Shown piece by piece: positions 1-7,306 of a stretch of 50,378 nt of DNA (within the stretch, counting starts at the first letter, position 1; the number at the start of each line of letters is the position of its first letter). Location of the stretch: contig JAHISX010000087.1 of assembly GCA_018817915.1 (NCBI GenBank), positions 1-50,378 of the forward strand. Direction: 5' to 3'. Source of the stretch: Bacillota bacterium. Its GTDB lineage: Bacteria; Bacillota_I; Bacilli_A; Acholeplasmatales; Acholeplasmataceae. The position numbers and the translations under genes are program-made. Under the pieces are notes generated by a model that did no database searches, had not been told where the DNA came from, and worked only from the letters and a program-made list of their open reading frames with translations.

Positions 1-17
1 ATTAGGGTAGAAAAAAA

Positions 18-48
18 GGCATATCAGAAATCAATCTGACATGCCTAT
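18..48. terminator. hairpin, possible terminator
   Basis: AGGCATATCAG (18-28) and CTGACATGCCT (38-48) form an imperfect inverted repeat. It is preceded on the plus strand by a run of A (11-17), which becomes a U-tract after the stem when read on the minus strand. It could terminate leftward transcription from the antiporter gene. That is inferred from shape only. Confidence 0.5.
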
Positions 49-57
49 ATTTGTGCA

Positions 58-139
58 CCACAACCTATTTTAAAGGGGTGTGACACCACAACCCATTTGA
101 AAGGTGTGTTTCCTAAAAACCACAACCTATTTTAAAGGG
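58..139. repeat. three tandemly spaced copies of a 20-bp motif
   Basis: The motif CCACAACCTATTTTAAAGGG occurs at 58-77 and 120-139. A diverged copy (CCACAACCCATTTGAAAGG) lies at 86-104. The spacing is 28 and 34 bp. No ORF covers them. They lie between the antiporter stop and the window edge. Such repeated sites can be transposase-binding sites at an IS end or a dispersed intergenic repeat; the sequence does not decide which. Confidence 0.7.
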
Positions 140-147
140 CCGTTTAT

Positions 148-1362
148 TTATGCGTCAATATGAATTTCTCCAGCTTTTTTCAAAACCATTTTAGTCACGA
201 CTGGTCCTATCAATTCATAAATCAAAACTGTTGCTAAAATCACGACTCTGATTTGAGTACCAAGGATGCTACCTGTGCCAAAGACAGCAGCTGCAGCAAT
301 ACTTAATCCTATTGAAACACCTTCTTGAGGGATCAAGGTAAAGCCGAGAAGTTTAGAAACAACTGGATCTGAATGGGAGATTTTTGCACCAAACCAAGCC
401 CCAAATATTTTACCAAAGACTCTGAATAATGCATAAATTAAGCCAATCGCGCCAATACTAAGTAGAACATTAAGTTGCAATTCAGCACCACTTAAAACGA
501 AGAATATGATAAAGATTGGTGGTGTTACAAAATAGATCAGTCCATTAATTTCTTCATACTTTTCAGAAAGGTTGGCAAAGAATGCACCAACAATCATACA
601 AGCTAATAAAGATGATCCACCTGCCCAATCGGCGATAAAAATCGTTAAAAAGATAACTGCGACGACCAAACTAATTCTGTTGCCTCTTCCTGTAAACCAT
701 TTAATACCAAAAGTAATGATTAATCCAAAGAAAGCACCGATACCAAGTGAAATAAGAATTTCTAGAACTGGTGCGAATATTTGACTGATTAATGAAGTAT
801 GAACCGCCAAAGGATTTAAAGCGTTAGCTACAGCAACTAGAATCCCAAATAGAACAATTGCTACAGAGTCATCGATTGCAACAACGCTAAGAAGTGTATC
901 TGTGAGAGGACCTTTTGCCTTGTATTGTCTTATAACTAATAAAGTTGATGCTGGAGCGGTAGCTGCAGCAATAGCAGATAAGACAAGCGAGAAGCGTAGT
1001 GTTTCTATGGTTAAGTTTTTTGTTATTACGAAAAATAGTAGTAACATACTTAAAACAAAGATAACTCCAAAAAATGCTTCAAAAAAGGCGATGATGATGG
1101 ATCCAGGGCCAACACGTTTGAAATAAGAAATTTTAAATTCATTACCAATTGAAAAGGCAATAAAACCCAGAGCAACTGTAGAAATGAGTTCTAAACCTGC
1201 AAAGAAATCTGCATCAAGTAATCCGAGTACACTAGGACCTACAATCAGCCCACCAATCAGATAACCAGTCACATTTGGTAATTTAACAATCTTAGCAAGC
1301 TTACCGAACAATAAACCGGTTGCAATCATGAGTCCAGTATAAAATAAAGGTGTAATATCCAA
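148..1362 (-). CDS. cation:proton antiporter (CPA/KefB-type membrane domain)
   Basis: This 404-aa protein is almost entirely hydrophobic, with about 12 predicted membrane spans. It has the glycine-rich first-helix pattern of CPA2 exchangers (GGLIVGPSVLGLL, residues 37-49) and a membrane-buried acidic pair in VAIDDSVAI (Asp164/Asp165), which corresponds to the ion-binding Asp of the family. It should exchange Na+ or K+ for protons across the cell membrane. There is no C-terminal TrkA-N/RCK domain as in KefB/KefC, so any nucleotide control must come from another subunit. The P-II-like gene 12 bp upstream is the obvious candidate. The ion is not predictable from sequence. Confidence 0.85.
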   Translation of the reverse strand: MDITPLFYTGLMIATGLLFGKLAKIVKLPNVTGYLIGGLIVGPSVLGLLDADFFAGLELISTVALGFIAFSIGNEFKISYFKRVGPGSIIIAFFEAFFGVIFVLSMLLLFFVITKNLTIETLRFSLVLSAIAAATAPASTLLVIRQYKAKGPLTDTLLSVVAIDDSVAIVLFGILVAVANALNPLAVHTSLISQIFAPVLEILISLGIGAFFGLIITFGIKWFTGRGNRISLVVAVIFLTIFIADWAGGSSLLACMIVGAFFANLSEKYEEINGLIYFVTPPIFIIFFVLSGAELQLNVLLSIGAIGLIYALFRVFGKIFGAWFGAKISHSDPVVSKLLGFTLIPQEGVSIGLSIAAAAVFGTGSILGTQIRVVILATVLIYELIGPVVTKMVLKKAGEIHIDA

Positions 1363-1374
1363 TGTCTTTTGCCC

Positions 1375-1710
1375 CTAACTCTTGAATCCTTCAATATAGT
1401 CAATTGGAAGTGTAAATACAATTCCCGTGTTAGGTTTTGTCATATCACCAGCAACTTCGTGTACGATGTCTAACGCTATTTTGACTTGTTCGTCTTGCAA
1501 AGCCATCAAGATAACATGTGACTCTACTCTTGGATTATCAAATAACATTTTAAGCGATCCAATAAACTCCATATCATCATTTTCAATTAATTTTCTTGCC
1601 ATACCAGTACCATTTAAGATTGTGGCACCTTTAATATTTTTTTGATTCAGTTTTTGTAAAAATTTATCTAGTAACGATTTATCATGCATAATATAGATAA
1701 CTAATTTCAT
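1375..1710 (-). CDS. P-II-like signalling protein
   Basis: This is a 111-aa soluble protein starting MKLVIYIMHDKSLLDKFLQKL. Its length and alternating strand/helix pattern fit the ferredoxin-like P-II/CutA fold, in which trimers bind nucleotides or other small ligands. It lacks the classical GlnB uridylylation loop motif. It is the first gene of a two-gene minus-strand operon with the antiporter, 12 bp apart. An AGGAG ribosome site stands 10 bp before the ATG. P-II-like proteins encoded beside membrane transporters usually gate them, so control of the antiporter is the likely role. That role is inferred, and the fold assignment is moderately secure. Confidence 0.6.
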   Translation of the reverse strand: MKLVIYIMHDKSLLDKFLQKLNQKNIKGATILNGTGMARKLIENDDMEFIGSLKMLFDNPRVESHVILMALQDEQVKIALDIVHEVAGDMTKPNTGIVFTLPIDYIEGFKS

Positions 1711-1736
1711 TACATCATCTCCTTTGTATCGTCTCG

Positions 1737-1764
1737 ATTATACTCCTATCATAAAAATTGTCAA
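1737..1764 (-). promoter_or_regulatory. sigma-A promoter of the P-II/antiporter operon
   Basis: On the minus strand TTGACA (1759-1764) is followed after 16 bp by TATAAT (1737-1742). Both boxes match consensus. They lie 26 bp upstream of the ATG at 1710. Confidence 0.75.
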
Positions 1765-1965
1765 GAGACAAGAAACGTTTACATTGCATTTAAATTGAAT
1801 AAAAAAGATATAAATATATTATATAAAATAAGTTATATAAATTTTTAATTTGAAGTTTAAAAGATAAGTGGAATTTTCGGCAGTTATTTTATACTTGTCT
1901 TTCGTAGAATCAAACAAAATATGCAAAGCATATAAGAACTATATTAAAAAAAATGAGAAAATATA

Positions 1966-2016
1966 TTGACTAATGTTATCAAAAGTGATAATATAATCAT
2001 GAGTGATAACGTTAGT
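1966..2016 (+). promoter_or_regulatory. promoter with inverted-repeat operator before the HTH regulator
   Basis: TTGACT (1966-1971) and TAATAT (1989-1994) are 17 bp apart. A 13-bp inverted repeat with one mismatch, ACTAATGTTATCA (1969-1981) and TGATAACGTTAGT (2004-2016), brackets the -10 box. An inner palindrome TTATCA-AAAG-TGATAA lies at 1976-1991. Sites placed this way would block polymerase, so the layout fits autoregulation by the wHTH protein encoded immediately downstream. The rest of 1765-1965 is AT-rich and shows no gene. Confidence 0.75.
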
Positions 2017-2034
2017 TCAAAAAAGGAGATATAA

Positions 2035-2586
2035 ATGAATAATAAAGCAATTAAAAGTATGATGAATCCAGTACGGTTGAAGATTATTAGAGAAATGACA
2101 CAAAAAAAAGAAGTGACGACGAAAGAGATTCAAGAAATTTGTGGTGACATCCCGCAAGCAACACTTTATAGACATCTCATTGATCTTAGAAAGAATGGAA
2201 TGATTGAGGTAGTTTCTGAAAATCAAGTTAGGGGAACTGTTGAAAGAGTATATGCACTTAAAAATGATCCTTTAAGAGAATTGAAAGAAACAGTTAGAAA
2301 AATGACAAAAGATGGTCTTTCTGAATTGTTTTCCCAATTTATCATTAGTATTCTTTCAGATGTTGATGCATACTTTAAGCAATTAAATGATTTAAAGAAT
2401 CTTGATAAAGAATTTGCTTTAAGATATACTTCATTGTTTCTGTCAGATGAAGAATTTATAGATGTGAAAAATGAAATTAATGAGTTATTAGAAAAAAGAA
2501 GTAGTAATGAAGCTTCACCAGTTCGAAAACTAAGAAAAATATCAACAATTGCTACAACATCAAGTGACACCCTTAAAAAGGAGTAG
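2035..2586 (+). CDS. winged-helix transcriptional regulator (ArsR-like)
   Basis: This 183-aa protein has an N-terminal winged helix-turn-helix at about residues 5-75 (MNPVRLKIIREM, then the recognition region IPQATLYRHLIDLRKNGMI, then a wing ending RVYAL). It continues as a helical, charged C-terminal half of about 110 residues with no recognised ligand domain, likely for dimerisation. The gene starts 6 bp after an AAGGAG ribosome site. It is the first gene of a run of five to six plus-strand genes encoding an ABC exporter and CPBP proteins. It is therefore probably the local repressor acting on the inverted repeats at 1969-2016. The inducer is unknown. Confidence 0.75.
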   Translation: MNNKAIKSMMNPVRLKIIREMTQKKEVTTKEIQEICGDIPQATLYRHLIDLRKNGMIEVVSENQVRGTVERVYALKNDPLRELKETVRKMTKDGLSELFSQFIISILSDVDAYFKQLNDLKNLDKEFALRYTSLFLSDEEFIDVKNEINELLEKRSSNEASPVRKLRKISTIATTSSDTLKKE

Positions 2587-2590
2587 TAAA

Positions 2591-2809
2591 ATGCCAATTC
2601 CTGAAGATTTAATTCCACTATTAATACCGTTAATAGTCCTTGAAGTTGTTTTAATGATGATAGCTTTGATTGATTTGAAAAAGAAAACAGAAGTCAGATT
2701 TGATAATAAATTGATATGGATATTTATTATTATATTAGGTACATTCTTTGGATCGATTGGTTATTTGATTTTCGGAGGTAAAAGAGATGACGATAGCAGT
2801 ATCGACTAA
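2591..2809 (+). CDS. small membrane protein with PLDc_N-type domain (YxlE-like)
   Basis: This 72-aa protein has two hydrophobic spans (about residues 8-25 and 42-62) joined by DLKKKTEVRFDNKLIWIF and ends in an acidic tail. That is the pattern of the PLDc_N family, also called phospholipase D-nuclease N-terminal, despite having no catalytic part. The start is the ATG at 2591. Its ribosome site AAGGAG overlaps the end of the upstream gene, and the longer in-frame extension is not credible. Its end overlaps the ABC ATPase start by 23 bp, so translation is coupled. In Bacillus the yxlE-yxlF-yxlG genes have the same order, with YxlE acting on regulation of that locus. A similar accessory role is inferred here. 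Confidence 0.7.
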   Translation: MPIPEDLIPLLIPLIVLEVVLMMIALIDLKKKTEVRFDNKLIWIFIIILGTFFGSIGYLIFGGKRDDDSSID

Positions 2810-3716
2810 AAATCTATCGAAAGATTTTAAAGGAAATCATGCAGTTGATCGGTTGAATATAGAAGTTCCTGAAGGGTCAATATATGGTTTTCTTGGACCC
2901 AACGGTGCAGGTAAAACAACAACATTAAAGATGTTGACAGGGATGATTGAACCTTCGAGTGGAGATATTGAAATATTCGGAGAAAAAGTTATCTTTGGTC
3001 ATCAAAACTTCCACAATGATATTGGATTTCTGCCTGATGTTCCAGGATTTTATGATTGGATGAGTGCTAAAGAATATTTGTTATTTTGCGGTAGTCTATA
3101 TCATATAGATAAAAAGGAAAGTCTTAATAGAACAAACGACTTATTAACATTGGTTGGCTTAACAAAGCAGTCAAACAAGAAGATAGGCAGTTATTCTAGG
3201 GGCATGAAACAAAGATTAGGCATTGCACAAGCATTAATTAACAAACCTAAAATAATTTTTTTAGATGAGCCTGTTTCTGCATTAGACCCAATTGGTAGAA
3301 AAGAAGTCATTGAGATTATCGGTTCTTTAGCAGGTAAAGTCACAGTGTTTTTCTCAACCCATATTCTATCAGATATTGAAAAGATATGTGATCGTATTAT
3401 TATCATTAAAGATGGAAAAGCCTTACTTGAAGATTCTATTGAAAATATCCGTAAAATGAGTCAATCTAGAGATATAGAAATCGAATTTGATAATGGGGGA
3501 TTATCCAAACTTGAACACCTCATCAAAGAAGTACCGTGGGTGGAATCATATCAATCAAGTCACAATAAAATTGTAGTTAAAGTTCTTAATTTGGATAAAG
3601 GTCGAGAAGAATTGATTAAGATTATAGCATCTAATCAGTTAATCATTAAGAAGTTTTTAGTCTTCGAACCTACACTTGAAGATATTTTTATGAAAGTGGT
3701 GAGCAATCATGCTTAA
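2787..3716 (+). CDS. ABC exporter ATP-binding protein (BcrA/YxlF type)
   Basis: This 309-aa cytoplasmic ATPase carries a Walker A (GPNGAGKTTTLKML, near residues 38-51), an ABC signature of the form YSRGMKQRLGIAQAL, a Walker B (IIFLDEPVSALD) and the switch His in FFSTH. The C-terminal 90 residues form the extra domain common to BcrA-like exporters. It pairs with the membrane protein encoded next, whose start overlaps its end by 8 bp. Relatives export peptide antibiotics or lipids, or confer self-immunity. The substrate here is unknown. The family assignment is firm. Confidence 0.92.
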   Translation: MTIAVSTKNLSKDFKGNHAVDRLNIEVPEGSIYGFLGPNGAGKTTTLKMLTGMIEPSSGDIEIFGEKVIFGHQNFHNDIGFLPDVPGFYDWMSAKEYLLFCGSLYHIDKKESLNRTNDLLTLVGLTKQSNKKIGSYSRGMKQRLGIAQALINKPKIIFLDEPVSALDPIGRKEVIEIIGSLAGKVTVFFSTHILSDIEKICDRIIIIKDGKALLEDSIENIRKMSQSRDIEIEFDNGGLSKLEHLIKEVPWVESYQSSHNKIVVKVLNLDKGREELIKIIASNQLIIKKFLVFEPTLEDIFMKVVSNHA

Positions 3717-4467
3717 TATGAGTTTTTTTATTAAGGAACTAAAAGAAATAATTAAGACAAAAAAACTTGTTATTATGGTTTCTTTATTTATATTTTTTGC
3801 CATATTAAGTCCTTTGACAGCACGATACATCAACGAAATCTTAGCTAGTTTAGGTCAAGGTGTATCAATTACATTACCTGAACCAACATTGATTGACAGT
3901 TGGGGACAGTATTTTAAAAATTTATCTTCAATTTGTTTAATTGTTTACTTAATTGTAATGACAGGGTCAGTTTCGCATGAAAAAAGCAAGGGTTCAATTT
4001 TACTTGTTATGACTAAACGTGTATCAAGATTTAATTTTCTATTCAGTAAACTTTTAAGTGGTATCTTATTATTTACAGTTTGCTATATTATCTCTTTTGT
4101 TATCAGTGGATTTTATACCAATATTTTATTTGGATCTTATACTTATGATGGACTATGGATATCATTACTCCTCATGTGGTTCATGGGCGTATTTTTTACA
4201 TCATTAGCCAATTTTGCAAGTGTTATTTCAAAATCACCTACAATTTCGGCTATATATGGATTTGTGGGATTAGCGTTGATAACGATTTTAAATGTTATTC
4301 CTAAGTTCTCTAAATTTAGTCCAGCTGGTGGTGCTATGCTAGTTACTCAAATAATGTTAGGCATCATTTCACAAAATGATAGTATCATCAACTTAGCTTT
4401 TGCTACATTAGGAACCATTCTTTTATTTGCAATAACTTACTTCATTTTTAGAAAACAAGAAATCTAA
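3709..4467 (+). CDS. ABC-2 type permease (YxlG-like)
   Basis: This 252-aa integral membrane protein has about six spans, with an N-terminal span followed by a long external stretch (about residues 38-70), as in ABC-2 permeases with one large loop. The first ATG at 3709 overlaps the ATPase stop. A second in-frame ATG lies three codons later, so the exact start is uncertain by 9 bp. It forms the channel for the ATPase encoded immediately upstream. Assignment rests on topology and context. Confidence 0.85.
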   Translation: MLNMSFFIKELKEIIKTKKLVIMVSLFIFFAILSPLTARYINEILASLGQGVSITLPEPTLIDSWGQYFKNLSSICLIVYLIVMTGSVSHEKSKGSILLVMTKRVSRFNFLFSKLLSGILLFTVCYIISFVISGFYTNILFGSYTYDGLWISLLLMWFMGVFFTSLANFASVISKSPTISAIYGFVGLALITILNVIPKFSKFSPAGGAMLVTQIMLGIISQNDSIINLAFATLGTILLFAITYFIFRKQEI

Positions 4468-4485
4468 ATAAAGAGGATAAAAATA

Positions 4486-5229
4486 ATGAATCAAGATATA
4501 AATATGAAGCAAGATGCTTTGAAATACCACTCTAGATTCAAATCTATACTGATGCATTTGCTACCAGGTGTACCCATACTATTGGTTTATATCATCCTAG
4601 CACCATGGATTACAAGTCTTGGATATCCTGTAGCGATGGCACTATGTATGGCTATACCCTTAGCATTAATTCCAACTCAGTTGGGTATCTTATTGTTTGT
4701 AGCATATAAAAAAAACAATTCTTTTTCATTCAAAAATATCATTTTATACCAAAAGAAGGCAAGATTATCTGAATATGTTATTTATGGGTTGATTATTCTT
4801 GTTTGGTCTAGTTTATGCTTTGTTTTATTATCACAACCACTCGGAGAATTTATTACGAATCAGTTTTTCATGTGGACACCAGATTGGTTTAGAATGGGAA
4901 ATGTTTTTGAAGGCACTCAGATCAAGTTATTGATGACTTGGTTAATGATCATGATTTTTGGAAATATAATTGGACCAGCTGTAGAAGAACTGTATTTTAG
5001 AGGATACTTACTTCCTCGCATTCGCAGTCAGGAGTATGCACCATTTGTCAATGCTTTCCTATTTGCACTCTATCATTTTTGGTCGCCATGGGTTTTGATT
5101 ACTAGAAGTTTAGCTGTTTTACCTGTTCCATTGATTGCTAAGAGAACTGAGAATCTATATATTGGGATGATTAGCCACATCATATTAAATATCATCTCAT
5201 CTATATCTATATTGATTTTGATATTTTAG
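4486..5229 (+). CDS. CPBP-family intramembrane metalloprotease
   Basis: This 247-aa protein has about seven or eight membrane spans. It has all three CPBP (Abi/Rce1-like) active-site motifs: EELYFRG in VEELYFRGYLLPR, FxxxH in FLFALYHFW, and a late His in SHIILNI. These bind the catalytic metal inside the membrane. Bacterial members process or protect against peptides, often beside bacteriocin or ABC exporter genes. It lies 18 bp after the permease, so it probably belongs to the same transcript and may cleave the exported peptide or give immunity. No precursor peptide gene was found next to it. Confidence 0.88.
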   Translation: MNQDINMKQDALKYHSRFKSILMHLLPGVPILLVYIILAPWITSLGYPVAMALCMAIPLALIPTQLGILLFVAYKKNNSFSFKNIILYQKKARLSEYVIYGLIILVWSSLCFVLLSQPLGEFITNQFFMWTPDWFRMGNVFEGTQIKLLMTWLMIMIFGNIIGPAVEELYFRGYLLPRIRSQEYAPFVNAFLFALYHFWSPWVLITRSLAVLPVPLIAKRTENLYIGMISHIILNIISSISILILIF

Positions 5230-5266
5230 TAATGAATTGATCAATACTTAAAAATGTAGGTGTAGG

Positions 5267-5977
5267 ATGAAACTATCAAAAGTAACAATCATTTTATCGT
5301 TGAGAAGTTCTTTGTTTATTTTTACATTTTTATCAATAGCTTTCATATATAATCAATCCTTAAACGAACTTATGATGTGGTGGTCAGTTATTTGCAGTAT
5401 ATGTAATTTTGTTACAATTATTTTACTTTTTTGGCTTACTCGATCTTTAAAAACAACATATAGGAATTTAATTCATTATCAAAAAGGTTATACACAAGTA
5501 AAATTGATAATTTATGGAATCATCATCATCTTAACCATTGGTATTTCAGGCATGTTTTTAGCAGGTTTTATCGTTTATAGAGAATTACCATACTTTGCAA
5601 CTAGTCTTGTTCACCCTATTCCAATTGGATTAGCAATTCTTAATGTGATCATCCTACCTATAACCACAACTTTAGCTGAAGATGGTCTATACTTGGGTTT
5701 TGGTGTTAATATGATCAAAAATAAATGGATAGCTGTTATCATTCCCGCATTTTTTTATGCACTTCAACACTGTTTTATACCACTTTATTGGAATATTGAT
5801 TACATTATGTATAGATTTCTATCGTTTTTACCACTGACTATGTTATTAGGATTTTGGTATCAAAAAAAAAGAAATCCAACACCCATTATGATTGGTCATT
5901 TTGTAATTAATTTAGCAACAGTTATTCAAATACTTTTAATGTCAATATATCCTGAAATATATATTTCTTTCTTATAG
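5267..5977 (+). CDS. CPBP-like membrane protein with altered first motif
   Basis: This 236-aa protein has about seven spans and aligns in layout with the CPBP protein encoded just upstream. The first motif reads AEDGLYLG instead of EExxxRG, so the second Glu is Asp and the Arg is missing. The second motif (FFYALQH) and the last His (GHFVINL) remain. It is likely a diverged tandem paralogue. Whether it is still a protease is doubtful; it could be an immunity or partner subunit. The start ATG at 5267 follows AGGTGTAGG closely. Confidence 0.72.
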   Translation: MKLSKVTIILSLRSSLFIFTFLSIAFIYNQSLNELMMWWSVICSICNFVTIILLFWLTRSLKTTYRNLIHYQKGYTQVKLIIYGIIIILTIGISGMFLAGFIVYRELPYFATSLVHPIPIGLAILNVIILPITTTLAEDGLYLGFGVNMIKNKWIAVIIPAFFYALQHCFIPLYWNIDYIMYRFLSFLPLTMLLGFWYQKKRNPTPIMIGHFVINLATVIQILLMSIYPEIYISFL

Positions 5978-5989
5978 AAAAATTAGGAG

Positions 5990-6238
5990 ATGAATAAATA
6001 ATTGCATAACGAAGGTGAAAGTTACGCATTGATTCAATTAACAGAAGTATTAGAAAGATTAGAAGAAATGTCAAATGATGAAGTTAATCAAATTGATTCA
6101 CAAACATTACCCAGATATCGCTAAAAGTGTTGTGGGTATTAAATTCTTTTTGATTGCAGAAGCTTCTAGTTTAGGTCCCAGTCATGGATTGTGAGTGCAG
6201 GCACCATCGGGGTTGTGTGGTATATGCATCAAGTTTAG
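5990..6238 (+). pseudogene. decayed small gene, unidentified
   Basis: ATG at 5990 is followed after three codons by TAA. The same frame then runs for 40 codons of coding-like sequence (LHNEGESYALIQLTEVLERL...) to 6124. The likely continuation sits in another frame at about 6108-6194 (HYPDIAKSVVGIKFFLIAEA). It then returns to the first frame at 6188-6238 (IVSAGTIGVVWYMHQV). Such alternation points to frameshift decay of a gene of about 80 residues with a C-terminal hydrophobic segment. A short TTG-started peptide (6002-6124) is the alternative. I do not recognise the family. Nothing else is seen between 6239 and 6295. Confidence 0.4.
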
Positions 6239-6295
6239 AGTATGATGAAGATTCAAAGAAAAAAAATAGAAAATTAAATATTTGAAATAAGATAG

Positions 6296-6322
6296 ATAAC
6301 GGCTTGTTGGGCCGTTATTTAT
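6296..6322 (+). terminator. rho-independent terminator
   Basis: ATAACGGC and GCCGTTAT (6296-6303 and 6311-6318) form an 8-bp stem with a 7-nt loop, followed by TTTAT. It closes the exporter/CPBP transcription unit. Confidence 0.7.
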
Positions 6323-6354
6323 ATAATATATTAAGTAAAATAAAACTCTTGATT

Positions 6355-6383
6355 TTGCTCATTGGACATTAATTTGGTATAAT
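6355..6383 (+). promoter_or_regulatory. promoter of the MBL-fold/queG pair
   Basis: TTGCTC (6355-6360) and TATAAT (6378-6383) are 17 bp apart, 67 bp before the ATG at 6451. The -10 box is perfect and the -35 box is partial. Confidence 0.6.
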
Positions 6384-6450
6384 TAATATGGTCTAGAAAA
6401 CATAATATATCATTATTTTTAATAGAAAGGTTACTGAAGGGATTGATCAA

Positions 6451-7281
6451 ATGAAAATTACCTGTTTGGTTGAAGATACTAGTCATACAAAATCTATAGA
6501 ATCAGAACATGGTGTAAGTTTTTATATAGAAACAAAAAAGCATAAACTCTTATTTGATCTTGGTCAATCTGATTTATTTTTACGCAATGCTGAAAAACTT
6601 CATCTTGATTTGTCTTTAGTCGATATTGTTGTGATATCTCATGGTCTTTATGATCATGGTGGAGGATTAAATGCATTTATGCTAATGAATTCTACTGCTA
6701 AGATTTATATCAATAAACATGCATTTGAAGCACATTATTCGATGAGAAAAGAAAATGAGATGACCTATAATGGATTGGATCAGAGCTTAATTGATTCAAA
6801 TCGATTCATTTTTGTTGATCAAAGATTGGAAATTGATGAGGAGTTAACACTATTTGCTGATGTAAAAGGAGAAGAATTTTATCCTAGAAGCAATCAAACG
6901 CTCTTTAAATTGACAAATGAGCAATTCCAAAAAGACGATTTTAATCATGAACAAAATCTAATGATTAAAGAGCATGATAAACATGTACTTTTTGCTGGTT
7001 GTGCGCATCATGGAATCATCAATATTATTCAAAGAGCATCAGAGATTGCAGCACCTCAGTTGATATCTACAGTGATTGGTGGCTTTCATTTTGTGAGTAG
7101 ATTTCCTGAATTAGCGGAAACTGAAGAAAACATTAAAAAGATTTCTAAAATCTTATTGGCTTTAAATCCAATGTATTATACGGGTCATTGTACTGGGTTA
7201 AAAGCTTATGACATTTTAAAACAAGAAATGAAGAATCGAGTTGAGTATTTTAGTTCTGGATTTGAAATTGTGAACGTATAA
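6451..7281 (+). CDS. MBL-fold metallohydrolase (dihydropterin-type subfamily)
   Basis: This 276-aa soluble protein has the metallo-beta-lactamase fold of the subfamily often labelled 7,8-dihydropterin-6-yl-methyl synthase-like. The metal motif is SHGLYDHGGG (residues 63-72), followed by GCAHHG near residues 183-188, GGFH and TGHCTG near the end. In the usual motif HxHxDH the second His is here Leu66, so one metal site may be altered. The other ligands are present. The substrate is not predictable. The queG-like gene starts 25 bp downstream, suggesting co-transcription, but no biochemical link is known to me. Confidence 0.8.
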   Translation: MKITCLVEDTSHTKSIESEHGVSFYIETKKHKLLFDLGQSDLFLRNAEKLHLDLSLVDIVVISHGLYDHGGGLNAFMLMNSTAKIYINKHAFEAHYSMRKENEMTYNGLDQSLIDSNRFIFVDQRLEIDEELTLFADVKGEEFYPRSNQTLFKLTNEQFQKDDFNHEQNLMIKEHDKHVLFAGCAHHGIINIIQRASEIAAPQLISTVIGGFHFVSRFPELAETEENIKKISKILLALNPMYYTGHCTGLKAYDILKQEMKNRVEYFSSGFEIVNV

Positions 7282-7306
7282 AATTTAGTTAGATGTAGGA
7301 GCTTTT

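Noticed and set aside
58-139. CRISPR-like array
   Set aside because: Only three copies, unequal spacers of 8 and 15 bp between 20-bp units, one copy diverged, and no cas genes in the window.
1767-1776. GACAAGAAAC near the antiporter promoter, shared with the inner IS30 inverted repeat
   Set aside because: Only 10 bp, with no matching partner or IS remnant nearby; likely chance in AT-rich DNA.
2223-2618. 131-codon minus-strand ORF opposite the HTH gene
   Set aside because: Antisense shadow of a well-supported coding gene; no ribosome site.
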